A model generated the notes under the pieces. That model saw only the letters and a list, made by a program, of their open reading frames with translations, was not told the origin of the DNA and made no database searches. A DNA stretch of 64,000 nucleotides. It comes from Hyphomicrobiales bacterium. GTDB lineage: Bacteria; Pseudomonadota; Alphaproteobacteria; Rhizobiales; Rhizobiaceae. The stretch covers positions 248,001 to 312,000 of the forward strand of contig UCIV01000010.1 in NCBI GenBank assembly GCA_900472575.1, in the 5' to 3' direction. The position numbers were made by a program, and so were the translations under genes. This document shows positions 46,898 to 56,210 of this stretch, piece after piece; the first letter of the stretch is position 1; each line of letters begins with the position of its first letter.

Positions 46898-48226
46898 TCA
46901 TCCGAACGGGGATGGGATGACACCCAGGATCACTGCGGTAATGGTCATCAGGACCGTGGCAGCGAAGAGGAATGGAATTGCCAGTTTCTGGTGTTCACCG
47001 AGGCTGACGCCGGTAAGGCCCATGATCAGGAAGGTGGCGGGCGTCAGCGGGCTGACGGGGAAGCCGGTGGTCATCTGGCCGAGAATGGAGGCCTGGGCGA
47101 CGTGGATCGGGTCACCGCCGAAGCTGTGATAGACATTTGCCAGAACCGGCATGACACCGAAGTAGTAGGAGTCGGGGTCGAACAGCAGGCTGAGCGGCAT
47201 CGACAGGATACCGGTGATGAAGGGAATGGCCTGTGCATGGTCTGCCGGGACATAAGTTGCGCCAGCTGCGGCCATCGCCTTGATCATGCCTGTACCGCCC
47301 ATGATGCCGGTGAAGGCGCCAGCGGCGAAGAGGATGGAGGCCATCATCAGCGCGGCCTTTGCATGGGCATCGACGCGAGCCTTCTGGTCCTTAACCTTGG
47401 GATAGTTGATCATCAGGGCAAGCACGGTACCGATCATGAACATCGGAGCGGCATCGACATAACCGGAGATCATCGTGCCGAGGATCACAAGCGCCAGCAG
47501 GATATTGACCCAGAAGAGATGAGGACGACGGATTTCCTTTTCGGCGTCGGTGAGTTCGCGCTTGTAGGCGCCTTCCGACCCTTCGCCGGCTGCAGCAAGC
47601 GTGGCGCCAGCACCAAGGCCAAGGCGACGTTCCTCGCGCTTACCCATGTACCAGGCTGTGGCGAAGACGAATACCAGACCAACAATCTGCACGACAAAGA
47701 GCGGTGTGAAGATCGACGACACAGGCACGTTAAGTGCAGCCGAAGCGCGCAGAACCGGACCTGTCCAGGGCAGGAAGTTGACGCCAGCGGCCAGAGCGAC
47801 GACGAGTGCCAGAATGCGACGTTGCATGCCCAGACGGTCGTAGAGAGGCAGCATGGCCGGAATGGTGATGAGGAAGGTGACCGCGCCGGAACCGTCGAGA
47901 TGGATGATCAGGGCGAGCAATGCCGAGCCGACGACGATGCGGGTCGGCTTTAACCCGACGGCTTTCAGAATGCGGTCGATGATCGGGTCCATCATGCCGG
48001 CGTCAGTCAAGACACCGAAGAAAACGATCGCAAAGACAAACATGGCTGCCGTTGGCGCGATGTTTTTGACGCCACTGACGATGAATGTTGCTGTTTCTGC
48101 ACCGAACCCACCAATCAGCGATGCGATGATCGGGATCACGATGAGGGCAACCAATGGTGACAGCTTGTTCGTCAATATAACTGTCAACAGAACAAGGATT
48201 GTCACTAATCCAAGAATAGCTAGCAT
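46898..48226 (-). CDS. CitMHS-family citrate/carboxylate:cation symporter
   Basis: Inner-membrane transporter of 442 aa with about 11-12 hydrophobic helices (first at about 1-21, next 25-47). It shows the CitMHS features [21 protein letters not shown] and [20 protein letters not shown], and near the C-terminus [19 protein letters not shown] and [12 protein letters not shown]. CitM and CitH of Bacillus carry metal-citrate complexes. It is the first gene of the minus-strand operon with the AtuA pair 37 nt behind, so it likely imports that operon's substrate. Upstream DNA (48227 on) is AT-rich, with AACGCT/AGCGTT (48245-48266) as a possible operator. Confidence 0.92.
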   Translation of the reverse strand: MLAILGLVTILVLLTVILTNKLSPLVALIVIPIIASLIGGFGAETATFIVSGVKNIAPTAAMFVFAIVFFGVLTDAGMMDPIIDRILKAVGLKPTRIVVGSALLALIIHLDGSGAVTFLITIPAMLPLYDRLGMQRRILALVVALAAGVNFLPWTGPVLRASAALNVPVSSIFTPLFVVQIVGLVFVFATAWYMGKREERRLGLGAGATLAAAGEGSEGAYKRELTDAEKEIRRPHLFWVNILLALVILGTMISGYVDAAPMFMIGTVLALMINYPKVKDQKARVDAHAKAALMMASILFAAGAFTGIMGGTGMIKAMAAAGATYVPADHAQAIPFITGILSMPLSLLFDPDSYYFGVMPVLANVYHSFGGDPIHVAQASILGQMTTGFPVSPLTPATFLIMGLTGVSLGEHQKLAIPFLFAATVLMTITAVILGVIPSPFG

Positions 48227-48961
48227 ATCTGCTCTCTCCCTAGTAACGCTAAAATTAGGAAGCGTTTACTTTTGAATTTGAAATGTATTTCCTCAGAAAG
48301 GGCTCCTTTTGTTTCTGATAAGCACAAATGATCGAATGCAATCCATGTCGAGATTGCCTCAAAAAAACTGATCTGAATTTGCTTTTCACTTCGAAGGAAG
48401 CGCCTGAAAACTTTGTGGCAGAGATGTGACGTTTAAAGAATTGAATTTATTGGATCACTGTAATTAGCAAACGTAATGACAAGAGAGATTTCTAGAAAAC
48501 GTTATATTATCAACCGGTTGCCTGCGTCATTGAGATGGATCCAAGCGCGTTTGGATCAAAATGTTGACGTTTTGTCGCATATTTCGGGCTATGCAACGTC
48601 GCCTTAGTATTGGCTTCGGCTAGTTTCGGCCTGAATTGTCTCGAGGCTGGAGAAGCCTTCGATCGGGTTTGCTGCGTTTGTAGATAGTGGATCACCTCTC
48701 GACGGACTGCCGCACGTGGGGCAAGTCCTGTTGCATATCCGTTCGCGCTTCCGAATTTTGACAAAGCTCTTTGCCCGGCACTGTGGGTGCAGCTATCGCG
48801 CAGGTTCATCAAGCGAGCAGAAACTCAGGCTTCAAGGAACAACCTAATCCATGCCGATGAACTGACGACCTTACGCCTGCCCTCTCAGTATCAGGCAGAG
48901 AGCAGTGGCATATTCGAATGTCTGATTTGCCGGACGAGTGGCTCAAGTGATCGGGGCAGGT
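48227..48961. other. 735-nt gap: AT-rich promoter region plus possible gene remnant
   Basis: The first 280 nt are clearly more AT-rich than the surroundings and probably hold the CitMHS operon promoter, with the repeat AACGCT/AGCGTT (48245-48250, 48261-48266). A second repeat GATCCAA/TTGGATC lies at 48538-48557. From about 48580 to 48960 the GC content rises and short open frames occur on both strands, but none looks like a protein I know; it may be a decayed gene. Confidence 0.4.
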
Positions 48962-50650
48962 CTAAGCGCCTTGCACCAGAATGAGTTTTGTTCGATTTCG
49001 ACCAGCGAGTTTGGCGTCGTAAAGTAATCTGTCGGCCTGCTTGTAAAGCTCGGCGAAGCCCGCATGTTCATCTGGTCGGGAGTTTGTCATGCCCATGCTG
49101 GCGGTGACCGCTTGCCCAAGTTCCGGCAGCGCAGTTGCGACTGCGGCAGTAATTGCCTGGCGCCGACGTTCCGCCCGTAGCTGGGCGTCTTCACCGCGCA
49201 CGAGAAGCACGAACTCCTCGCCGCCCAGACGAAATGCACGAACCTGAGGGTCGGCCTGCAGGGTCTCGGCCACCGCTTTCAGAACCTCGTCGCCGATCCC
49301 ATGACCGTAAACGTCGTTGATTTTCTTGAAGTGGTCGAGATCAAGTACGGCAAGCGCGCAATATCCCTCGGCACGATACGTTTCGAAATTCTGTTCTATT
49401 GCCCTTCGGTTGAGCAGCCCCGTCAGTGCGTCGGATTCCGACAGGCGCTCGAAGACATCCGCCTCGAAGCGTGCGCTGTCTCTCTGGCGCCGGATCGCCA
49501 TGAAGCGATCGGCAACCCCCAAAGTGGTGAACAAAACCTCACATGCGCATCCCATGTAGAAGAGCAGCATGGCATCATTGCTCTCCAGCCAAGGAGTGAT
49601 ACCGGTAACCAGCCGCACCGATCCGGCCAAGATCACGGGTATGTAGCCAAGCGCCTGGAATTTGGCGGCACGGCTGCCTCGCCTTAAGGCGTCGGCAACT
49701 GACAGTAAGAAAATGACGAGAATCGGCGCAAAAGCCGCCGTATAGAGCGTCGACTGAATAGGGCGCGCTACGAAAGGAAATGCAGCGTGAGAGATGCTCA
49801 GCAACATTGCCCAGCCTGCGCAATAAAGCAACGCTCGGCGCAGGATGGGATGCATACGTCCGGGTTCGATGAAACTATGGGTAAACATAGCCCCGGATGC
49901 CACGGTAAAACCGAAAATGATCGTCGTCATCCAGCTTAGCGTCATCGCCGGCAGGTCGAAGAGAACCGCTGCAAGTCCAGACGAGACCAATATCGTCAGC
50001 AGAAGCGAGATTGTCAGCGTGGAATGCCACAATACAAAAGGCTCGTTCAAGATCCTGTAGAAAGCGGCGTTGAAAATGAGCGGCATGGAAAGCATGCCGG
50101 CAAGGATGGCAAGAAGCAGAAATGATCGTAGAAGATTGCCACTCAACGGGAGGTCGGATTGTGACAGATACGCACGCTCCAGCGTCATCCGATGGCTTGG
50201 CAGATCAAATGCAGCTATGACGTGTTGCGTGTTGCGCGTGACTTCAGGCAACGATGCCTTGAAATACCCGCCACGAAGGGAATTCAACAGGTCACCTGAG
50301 GAAAATGAACTTTGGCGTGTCGCGCCATCCCGGTCGATCGCCAACAGATGAACGGCCTGAAGTGCGCTTCTCCTGGAGAACAGATAGCGGGGAAGCGTAT
50401 CGTCGGGCCCGATTTCGAAGCGCAGAAGCACCCTTTCGCCCTCGAGCGAATAGGTCTGATCCCCGCAAATCCAATGCTCAAGCGATCCTGCAAGTTCGAC
50501 CATGTCGCTCGATAATCCGCTCGAGGTCCAGCAGGAGCTAACAATTTTTGAAGGTTCTTCCGCACGCAAAGGATTGGCAACCAGATAGACCAGCACCGCC
50601 AAGCCTAACATTGCTACAAAGAATAACTTTTGAATTCTGTCCCTCGGCAT
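48962..50650 (-). CDS. Membrane diguanylate cyclase (seven-helix sensor plus GGDEF)
   Basis: Makes c-di-GMP from GTP. The 562-aa protein begins with a signal/anchor helix (about 9-28), a periplasmic domain (about 30-175), about seven membrane helices (about 175-385; 7TMR-DISM-like layout), then a GGDEF domain (about 400-560). The active loop is FRLGGEEFVL and VLDLDHFKKINDVYGHGIGDEV is intact, so it should be active. The RxxD inhibition site before the loop reads LQAD, so product inhibition is probably absent. Monocistronic, pointing away from the siderophore locus. Signal unknown. Confidence 0.9.
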   Translation of the reverse strand: MPRDRIQKLFFVAMLGLAVLVYLVANPLRAEEPSKIVSSCWTSSGLSSDMVELAGSLEHWICGDQTYSLEGERVLLRFEIGPDDTLPRYLFSRRSALQAVHLLAIDRDGATRQSSFSSGDLLNSLRGGYFKASLPEVTRNTQHVIAAFDLPSHRMTLERAYLSQSDLPLSGNLLRSFLLLAILAGMLSMPLIFNAAFYRILNEPFVLWHSTLTISLLLTILVSSGLAAVLFDLPAMTLSWMTTIIFGFTVASGAMFTHSFIEPGRMHPILRRALLYCAGWAMLLSISHAAFPFVARPIQSTLYTAAFAPILVIFLLSVADALRRGSRAAKFQALGYIPVILAGSVRLVTGITPWLESNDAMLLFYMGCACEVLFTTLGVADRFMAIRRQRDSARFEADVFERLSESDALTGLLNRRAIEQNFETYRAEGYCALAVLDLDHFKKINDVYGHGIGDEVLKAVAETLQADPQVRAFRLGGEEFVLLVRGEDAQLRAERRRQAITAAVATALPELGQAVTASMGMTNSRPDEHAGFAELYKQADRLLYDAKLAGRNRTKLILVQGA

Positions 50651-50964
50651 CTCTCGACGCTATACGTCAAACATTGCAATGAAGTTACACCGGTTATGTG
50701 TATTCTTGCCTATGTTGCCGGGCGCTCGTGCGAGATTTCGTGGCCGCTGACGGTGTGCCAAATTTGCAGAAGCCAGCTAGTCGGTGTTCATGTTAGACGC
50801 CATACTTTATCGCTTGCAGCTGACCGTTCTCAAGTTTCAAATCAAGATGCAGCGGCCGCCATGGCGGGCCCCTTGAACATGCCGGATGCTCCGAGCAGAG
50901 AGATATTGGTTGACGATGCTTCCACCGTTCAGCCAAAAGCGATCGACTGAAGGATGGAAGTTTT
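50651..50964. other. 314-nt gap between divergent diguanylate cyclase and siderophore ATPase genes
   Basis: No convincing gene, repeat or terminator seen. It must contain the promoters for both divergent genes. GGATGGAAG (50953-50961) is the ribosome site for the ATPase. I could not find a clear Fur- or RirA-type box. Confidence 0.5.
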
Positions 50965-51798
50965 ATGATCGAGTCCGTTTCCAGAACCACCCGCATTGGC
51001 TCGGATAGCAGGCTTGAAGCCCGAGACGTCACGTTGGTTTATGGCGACCGGACCATTTCGCGCGATCTGCGCTTCAAGGTTCCGGACGGTCTTTTCACCG
51101 TCATCGTTGGCCCCAATGCCTGCGGCAAGTCCACGCTTTTGCGAGCGCTGGCACGGATCATCCGGCCGGATGCCGGTCATGTCGTGCTTGACGGCAAAGA
51201 GATCGAACGCATCCCGGCTCGCCATGTCGCCCGCACGCTCGGTCTTCTGCCGCAGAGTTCGGTGGCGCCTGACGGGATCACGGTTGCCGATCTCGTGGCT
51301 CGCGGCCGGTATCCGCACCAGTCCTTCCTGCAGCGCTGGAGCCAGGCGGACGAGGATGCGGTCTCATGGGCGATGCATACTGCACGGGTGGAAGAGCTTG
51401 CCGAGCGCGCCGTTGACGAGCTTTCCGGTGGGCAACGCCAGCGTGTGTGGATCGCCATGGTGCTTGCACAGGAAACGCCGCTTCTTCTGCTCGACGAGCC
51501 CACGACCTTTCTCGATATCGCCCACCAGATCGAGCTTCTCAATCTTCTTCGCGACCTGAACCGACGGCAGGGCAACACGGTCGTTGCGGTTCTGCACGAT
51601 CTCAACCAGGCCTGCCGTTATGCGGATCATATTGTTGCCATGCGCGACGGAAACATTGTCGCGGAAGGAAATCCGCGCAGCGTCATGACCGCGGAGCTTG
51701 TGAAGTCTGTTTTCGGGCTTGCGGCAATCGTTATCGACGATCCGGTGACGGGCGATCCGATGGTCGTGCCGCTCGATGAGATGGCAACGTCGCCGTGA
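50965..51798 (+). CDS. Iron-siderophore ABC transporter ATP-binding protein (FecE/FepC-like)
   Basis: ATPase of 277 aa for siderophore import. Walker A GPNACGKSTLLRAL (about 50-63), signature LSGGQRQRVWIAM, Walker B LLLLDEPTTFLDI and switch His in AVLHDLNQACRYADH match FepC/FecE proteins. Its own promoter drives it on the plus strand, converging with the permease genes that end 8 nt away; usually this gene is the last of the permease operon, so an inversion has probably separated it. Confidence 0.93.
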   Translation: MIESVSRTTRIGSDSRLEARDVTLVYGDRTISRDLRFKVPDGLFTVIVGPNACGKSTLLRALARIIRPDAGHVVLDGKEIERIPARHVARTLGLLPQSSVAPDGITVADLVARGRYPHQSFLQRWSQADEDAVSWAMHTARVEELAERAVDELSGGQRQRVWIAMVLAQETPLLLLDEPTTFLDIAHQIELLNLLRDLNRRQGNTVVAVLHDLNQACRYADHIVAMRDGNIVAEGNPRSVMTAELVKSVFGLAAIVIDDPVTGDPMVVPLDEMATSP

Positions 51799-51806
51799 CC
51801 TCGCCG

Positions 51807-52871
51807 TCAGCGCTGTTTTGATCGCGTGAGCAACCACAAAAGATAGAGGCCGCCGACAAGGCCGGTCGTACGCCCGATGGGCAGGACAATATCTGCGGCA
51901 ATGTACTGGGTCACAAGATCGGCGATGACCAGCAGGAAAGCCCCCATGGCTGCGGCGCTCACGACCGGCATTCCGCGCGAGGCGGTCAAACGTGCCGCAA
52001 GCTGCGGTGCCGCCAGCGCCAGAAAGGCGATCGGTCCCGCCGCACCGGTTGCAACGCCGGCGAGAAGAACGGCGCAGGCGATCATGGCGAACCGCGTTCG
52101 CTCGACATTGACGCCCAGTTGCCGGGCCAGATCGTCGCCCATCTCGATCATCCGCAGCCGTGTCGCGGCAAGACCGATCAGCGGAATGAGCAGAAGCGCC
52201 CCGCCCATCACCGTCGATGCGTGATCCCAGTTGCGGGCATCGAGCGAGCCGGCAAGCCAGAGATTGGCGGCGATCGCGTTGTCGAGGTCGCCCTTTACCA
52301 GCATCAGGCCGTTGAGTGCATTGAGCGTCGCGCCGGCGCCGATCCCGATCAGGACCAGACGGTAACCGCCGGTCACTCCCTGCCGGAAGGACAGGAGATA
52401 AACGAAGGTTGCCGTCACCAGTCCGCCGAGCATGGCTGACAGCGCCACGGCAAGCGGGCCTCCGCCGAAGATAACGATCTGTAGCAGCGCGCATGTCGCG
52501 GCCCCGGTGGTGAAGCCGATCACATCCGGCGAGCCGAGCGCATTGCGGGACACGGACTGGAATACGGCACCCGAGACGCCGAGCGATGCGCCGGCAAAGA
52601 TCGCGACGAGCAGGCGCGGCAGGCGCAGGTTGATGATGACCTGTTGCCGCATGCCACCCTCTCCATATCCGAGAAGCGTTGACACGACCTCCATGAAGGG
52701 AACCGAGACACGCCCGAGCGTGATGGCAAAAAGTGCGGCGAGGAGTGTGAGGACCATCAGGCAGAGCGTGATCGCGATCGGGCGGATGGCGACGGCAAAG
52801 GACATACGCCGGCTGCGCCAGACAAGCCGGCGAGCCGTGCCGGTGGAACTGGAGGCGGATGCGCGGCTCAT
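51807..52871 (-). CDS. Iron-siderophore ABC transporter permease (FecCD family)
   Basis: Inner-membrane permease of 354 aa with about ten hydrophobic helices. LRLPRLLVAIFAGASLGVSGAVFQ is the classic FecCD segment (about 82-105), and GPIAFLALAAPQLAARL (about 272-288) is the coupling region that contacts the ATPase. Its ATG overlaps the stop of the first permease gene. Partner ATPase lies convergent at 50965. Confidence 0.93.
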   Translation of the reverse strand: MSRASASSSTGTARRLVWRSRRMSFAVAIRPIAITLCLMVLTLLAALFAITLGRVSVPFMEVVSTLLGYGEGGMRQQVIINLRLPRLLVAIFAGASLGVSGAVFQSVSRNALGSPDVIGFTTGAATCALLQIVIFGGGPLAVALSAMLGGLVTATFVYLLSFRQGVTGGYRLVLIGIGAGATLNALNGLMLVKGDLDNAIAANLWLAGSLDARNWDHASTVMGGALLLIPLIGLAATRLRMIEMGDDLARQLGVNVERTRFAMIACAVLLAGVATGAAGPIAFLALAAPQLAARLTASRGMPVVSAAAMGAFLLVIADLVTQYIAADIVLPIGRTTGLVGGLYLLWLLTRSKQR

Positions 52872-53908
52872 AGTTTCGATATCCGGTGGCGGCGAACGAG
52901 CGCGATGAAGAACGGTCCGCCCATCAGTGCCACCATGATGCCGACACCGACTTCTCCGGGTGGTGCGATGATCCGCCCGAGCGCATCGGCGCTGACTGTC
53001 AGGAGGGCAGCTATGGTCATGGCATAGGGCAGCAGCCAGCGGTGACCGGGGCCGGTGATCAACCGGGCGATATGCGGCGCAGTGAGGCCGATGAAGCCGA
53101 TCGGACCTGCTGCCGCCGTCGTGGCACCGGAAAGAATGATCACGGCAAGCGCCGAAAGGCTCCAGATATGTAATGGATTGCCCCCGAGCGCCTTGGCGAG
53201 GTCCGCACCGAGGGCTGCCGTGTCCAAGGCCCTGGTCAGGGTGAGCGCGATCAGGATGCCGACCGAAGAGAGGGCGAGAGCAGGCACAAGAACCGCATAA
53301 CCGCGGCCCTGAAGCGAGCCGACGGACCAGTTGCGAAACTGGTCAAAGACCTGTTCGTCGCTGTTGACCAGAACGATCTGGGTCAGCGACAGAAGAACAA
53401 CGGAAAGCGCTGCGCCGGCCAGGACGACACGCACCGGGTCGCCGTTTTGCCCGAGATTGCCAAGCAGATAAACCGCCGCTCCGGCAAAGGCGGCCCCGGC
53501 GATGCCGAAGGCCATATAGGCTGCCACATCGGTTATGCCCAATACGACAATCGCGCCCGTGACGGCCATTGCCGCACCGGCATTGATGCCGAGAATGCCC
53601 GGATCGGACAAGGGATTGCGGGTCAGTGCCTGCATGATCGTGCCGGCCGCCCCAAGTGCCGCGCCGACCACGACGGCAAGCAGCGTGCGGGGAATGCGCA
53701 GCAGCCGAACCAGAAGATGATCGCTGTCGGCGGGATCGAAATGGGTGATCGCGTTCCAAGTGGTGGCAAGCGGGATGGGCCGAGCGCCAGCGACGATGCC
53801 GAATATGAGTGCGGCGAGAAGCAGCACGAAGAGCGCGCAGAGTCCAACCATCAGGCGGCTGTCACGTGTGCGGGCCGGCGCTGCGGTGCGTTTCGGTCCG
53901 TTGCGCAA
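52868..53908 (-). CDS. Iron-siderophore ABC transporter permease (FecCD family)
   Basis: First permease of the pair, 346 aa, about ten helices, with LLRIPRTLLAVVVGAALGAAG, NPLSDPGILGINAGAA and GPIGFIGLTAPHIARLI, the signature stretches of FepD/FecC proteins. Begins 4 nt after the binding-protein gene and overlaps the next permease. Confidence 0.93.
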   Translation of the reverse strand: MRNGPKRTAAPARTRDSRLMVGLCALFVLLLAALIFGIVAGARPIPLATTWNAITHFDPADSDHLLVRLLRIPRTLLAVVVGAALGAAGTIMQALTRNPLSDPGILGINAGAAMAVTGAIVVLGITDVAAYMAFGIAGAAFAGAAVYLLGNLGQNGDPVRVVLAGAALSVVLLSLTQIVLVNSDEQVFDQFRNWSVGSLQGRGYAVLVPALALSSVGILIALTLTRALDTAALGADLAKALGGNPLHIWSLSALAVIILSGATTAAAGPIGFIGLTAPHIARLITGPGHRWLLPYAMTIAALLTVSADALGRIIAPPGEVGVGIMVALMGGPFFIALVRRHRISKL

Positions 53909-53912
53909 GACC

Positions 53913-54863
53913 TCAGTTTCCGAACCTGGAGACGATGCCGTCGACGATTTCCTTGCCGCTGTAATAGTCGATACGGAAGGAATGGATACCTAGTCCGAAG
54001 ACCTGGCCGCTCTTCACTGAAGGCAGGTTGGCAAGCACGGGATCATTGCGGAACGCGGCTGCCTTGCTGTCGTCTACCCGCAGGAGAAATGTTGTTTCGG
54101 CCTTCAGATCCACCAGCCGTTCGTAGTCCGCCCAGACGAAATCGTCGCGGCTTGCCGCCTGCGTGTGCCATGCCGGATCCGGAGCCTCGATGTCGAAGCC
54201 GAGGGCTGACAGAAGGGATGCATGCGGACCGCTCGGTCGCCCGATCGGGTTGCTCTGGCCTGCTCCGTTGAAGCTGATGATGTTGGCCTTGCCGGCCGGG
54301 ATCTCGATCCTGGCTCTGGCTGCCGCAACATAGGCGTCGAAATCGGCGATCGATGCGGCGGCCTCTTCCTCCAGCCCCGTTGCTTTACCCAGTTCGGTCG
54401 CAAGTTGCTGCCAGGAAAGGGCGCCATCATCGACGAGAATGGTCGGTGCGATCTGCCGGAATGCGGCAAGCTGGTCCTTGGTCGAGCCTGCGCCGCTTGC
54501 CGTCACGATGATGAGATCGGGTTCGGTGGCATAGACGGCTTCCAGATCGACCTTGCCGGCCGGCCAGGCATTGTCGACGTTTTTCTCCTTGGCGACCTTT
54601 TCCCACTGGGCGAAGAACTGGCCATTGGCGGCCGAGCCGCTAGCGACAACCGGAGCCTTGATCGCCAGAAGCGTGCCCGTCAGCGTCACCGAGGTCGAGA
54701 GAATGCGCTTTGGTTTGGCGGGTATTTCCGTCTGGCTGCCATCGACATTGGTGAAGCTGTGCGGCCAAGTCTCGGTGGCGGAGGCCTGCGACCAGAATAA
54801 AAGCGACGCAATCGCTGCTGTAGCGATCCGCGCCGCGAATCGGCTGGTTGTCGCAATCCTCAT
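53913..54863 (-). CDS. Periplasmic siderophore-binding protein (FecB/FepB-like)
   Basis: Receptor of 316 aa with a signal peptide (about 1-29, ending SQASA) and the class-III periplasmic fold: ETEIPAKP-like IPAKPKRILSTSVTLTGTLL, DLEAVYATEPDLIIVTASG, and a long connecting helix. No lipobox Cys is seen, so it is soluble. First gene of the minus-strand trio with the two permeases; the AraC-type regulator gene ends 145 nt upstream. Confidence 0.92.
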   Translation of the reverse strand: MRIATTSRFAARIATAAIASLLFWSQASATETWPHSFTNVDGSQTEIPAKPKRILSTSVTLTGTLLAIKAPVVASGSAANGQFFAQWEKVAKEKNVDNAWPAGKVDLEAVYATEPDLIIVTASGAGSTKDQLAAFRQIAPTILVDDGALSWQQLATELGKATGLEEEAAASIADFDAYVAAARARIEIPAGKANIISFNGAGQSNPIGRPSGPHASLLSALGFDIEAPDPAWHTQAASRDDFVWADYERLVDLKAETTFLLRVDDSKAAAFRNDPVLANLPSVKSGQVFGLGIHSFRIDYYSGKEIVDGIVSRFGN

Positions 54864-55008
54864 GGCTGCATTCTCCGCTGACGGCGTGGGAAGGGCAGGG
54901 GCCGTACCGTCCGCTCGCAGCCCGTGCGGTCGGCAGCATTAGCATCGCAGACCGGCGCTCGCCACCAAAACATGAGCGCATCGCGCAGGATTGTTCGGGC
55001 TGCGTCGT

Positions 55009-56034
55009 TCAGCCCTCGGCCTGGCCTGTCTGCCGCCTTAGCGACGAAGGCGGATAGCCGAAGTGCTTGCGAAAAGCGGTCGTGAAGTTCGACAGATGCA
55101 CGTAACCTGCCTCATAGGCGATATCGGAAATGCTGCGATTGCTGAAGAGAAGCGCCTGGCGCGCCTCGGTCAGCCAGCGATTGCGGATGAACTCGTTGAG
55201 TGAGCAATGATGCGCCTTGCGCACCAGCCGCTGCAGCGTCGCCTGGCTGGCGCCGAGTTCGTTTGCCATCTCGGTGACGGCCAGTTCCTGGGCTGAATGA
55301 CGATCGATATACTGCACAAGCGCATAGATGCGCTGCTGTTCTGCTGCCGTCAGGTTCGTCGGCGGCATCACCGCATCGGGATTGGAGCCGAAGGCGGCAG
55401 TCAGTGCCTCATAGACGATGGCAAGCGTGTGGCTTTCCAGAAGCACAGCCGAAAACGGCGGCTTGCGGGCGGCGATATCGAACATCTGCCGGGCCAGGAA
55501 TTCCACCTTGCGATTGGGCTGCCATTGCCAGAATCCGGGATCTCCGCCCAGAAGCGCCTGGAATGTGTCTGGAGACTCGCTCGTCTCTGAAAAGCGCTGC
55601 AGCCATTCGCGCGACATGCCGATGACCATCTTGTCGAGATACTGGCCCTTGCGCGCCCGCCGCCGCAGACGCGCGCCGTTTTCGTGGGAAACGATGATTG
55701 CGGATGATTGCCAGCGTCCCTGCGCCGTGCGTTGCGGCATGGGCATCGGCACCCCGTTCAGCGAGGCCTCGACGAAACCTTCGAGGAAGATCTTGATGCA
55801 GACCTGAGCGTCGAGCGCCACTTCCATCTCGAGATCGTCGACCTGCATGCGGCGGCCGAAATTGACGTGGATGCCATCCATCCGCACCTGGCCCACAAGG
55901 CCGCACGCGACAACCGCATCGCCTTGATCGCCGCCATCGAGCACGCGCACGCCGTTCTTGCGCAATTCGCGCCGCGTCAGGACGGGGTTGGGATTGGCGA
56001 GCACGGGCGGAAGGGGATCGACGGCACTGTTCAC
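55009..56034 (-). CDS. AraC-family regulator of the siderophore locus
   Basis: Regulator of 341 aa. The N-terminal half has no clear motif; the C-terminal double HTH (about 240-335) shows LAVTEMANELGASQATLQRLV and ISDIAYEAGYVHLSNFTTAF. Start is judged to be the GTG at 56034, because AGGAG (56041-56045 complement) lies exactly 6 nt before it; an ATG at 56049 overlaps that site's upstream flank and has no ribosome site. It sits between the binding-protein gene and the divergent TonB receptor, the usual place of siderophore-sensing AraC proteins such as RhrA/PchR types. The palindrome at 56046-56059 may be its operator. Confidence 0.88.
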   Translation of the reverse strand: MNSAVDPLPPVLANPNPVLTRRELRKNGVRVLDGGDQGDAVVACGLVGQVRMDGIHVNFGRRMQVDDLEMEVALDAQVCIKIFLEGFVEASLNGVPMPMPQRTAQGRWQSSAIIVSHENGARLRRRARKGQYLDKMVIGMSREWLQRFSETSESPDTFQALLGGDPGFWQWQPNRKVEFLARQMFDIAARKPPFSAVLLESHTLAIVYEALTAAFGSNPDAVMPPTNLTAAEQQRIYALVQYIDRHSAQELAVTEMANELGASQATLQRLVRKAHHCSLNEFIRNRWLTEARQALLFSNRSISDIAYEAGYVHLSNFTTAFRKHFGYPPSSLRRQTGQAEG

Positions 56035-56045
56035 ACAGGTCTCCT

Positions 56046-56059
56046 GCATAAGTTTATGC
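56046..56059. promoter_or_regulatory. Palindrome GCATAAGTTTATGC in the regulator/TonB-receptor divergent region
   Basis: GCATAA and TTATGC flank a GT, 12 nt upstream of the AraC-type GTG start. Nearby TGA-N9-TCA (56106-56120) matches the loose form of the rhizobial iron-responsive box, but this pattern is common by chance. Both are candidate control sites only. Confidence 0.45.
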
Positions 56060-56210
56060 GTGATTAACGAAAGCGGAGGTTTGCAAGACCACGTATAGGA
56101 ATACATGAAATATGCACTCAAGAATAGCCGCGACGGGGGACGTCCGGCACTGTTTGCCGTGTGGGGCGCGACAATCGTGCGGAATGAACTGGTTGCCCAG
56201 GGGTATGGGA

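Noticed and set aside
48510..48812. 100-codon minus-strand frame in the gap near the diguanylate cyclase
   Set aside because: No Shine-Dalgarno, no family resemblance, and the composition does not look coding; reported only as gap content.
56106..56120. TGA-N9-TCA as a firm RirA/IRO box
   Set aside because: The pattern is only six fixed bases and will occur often by chance; kept only as a candidate.
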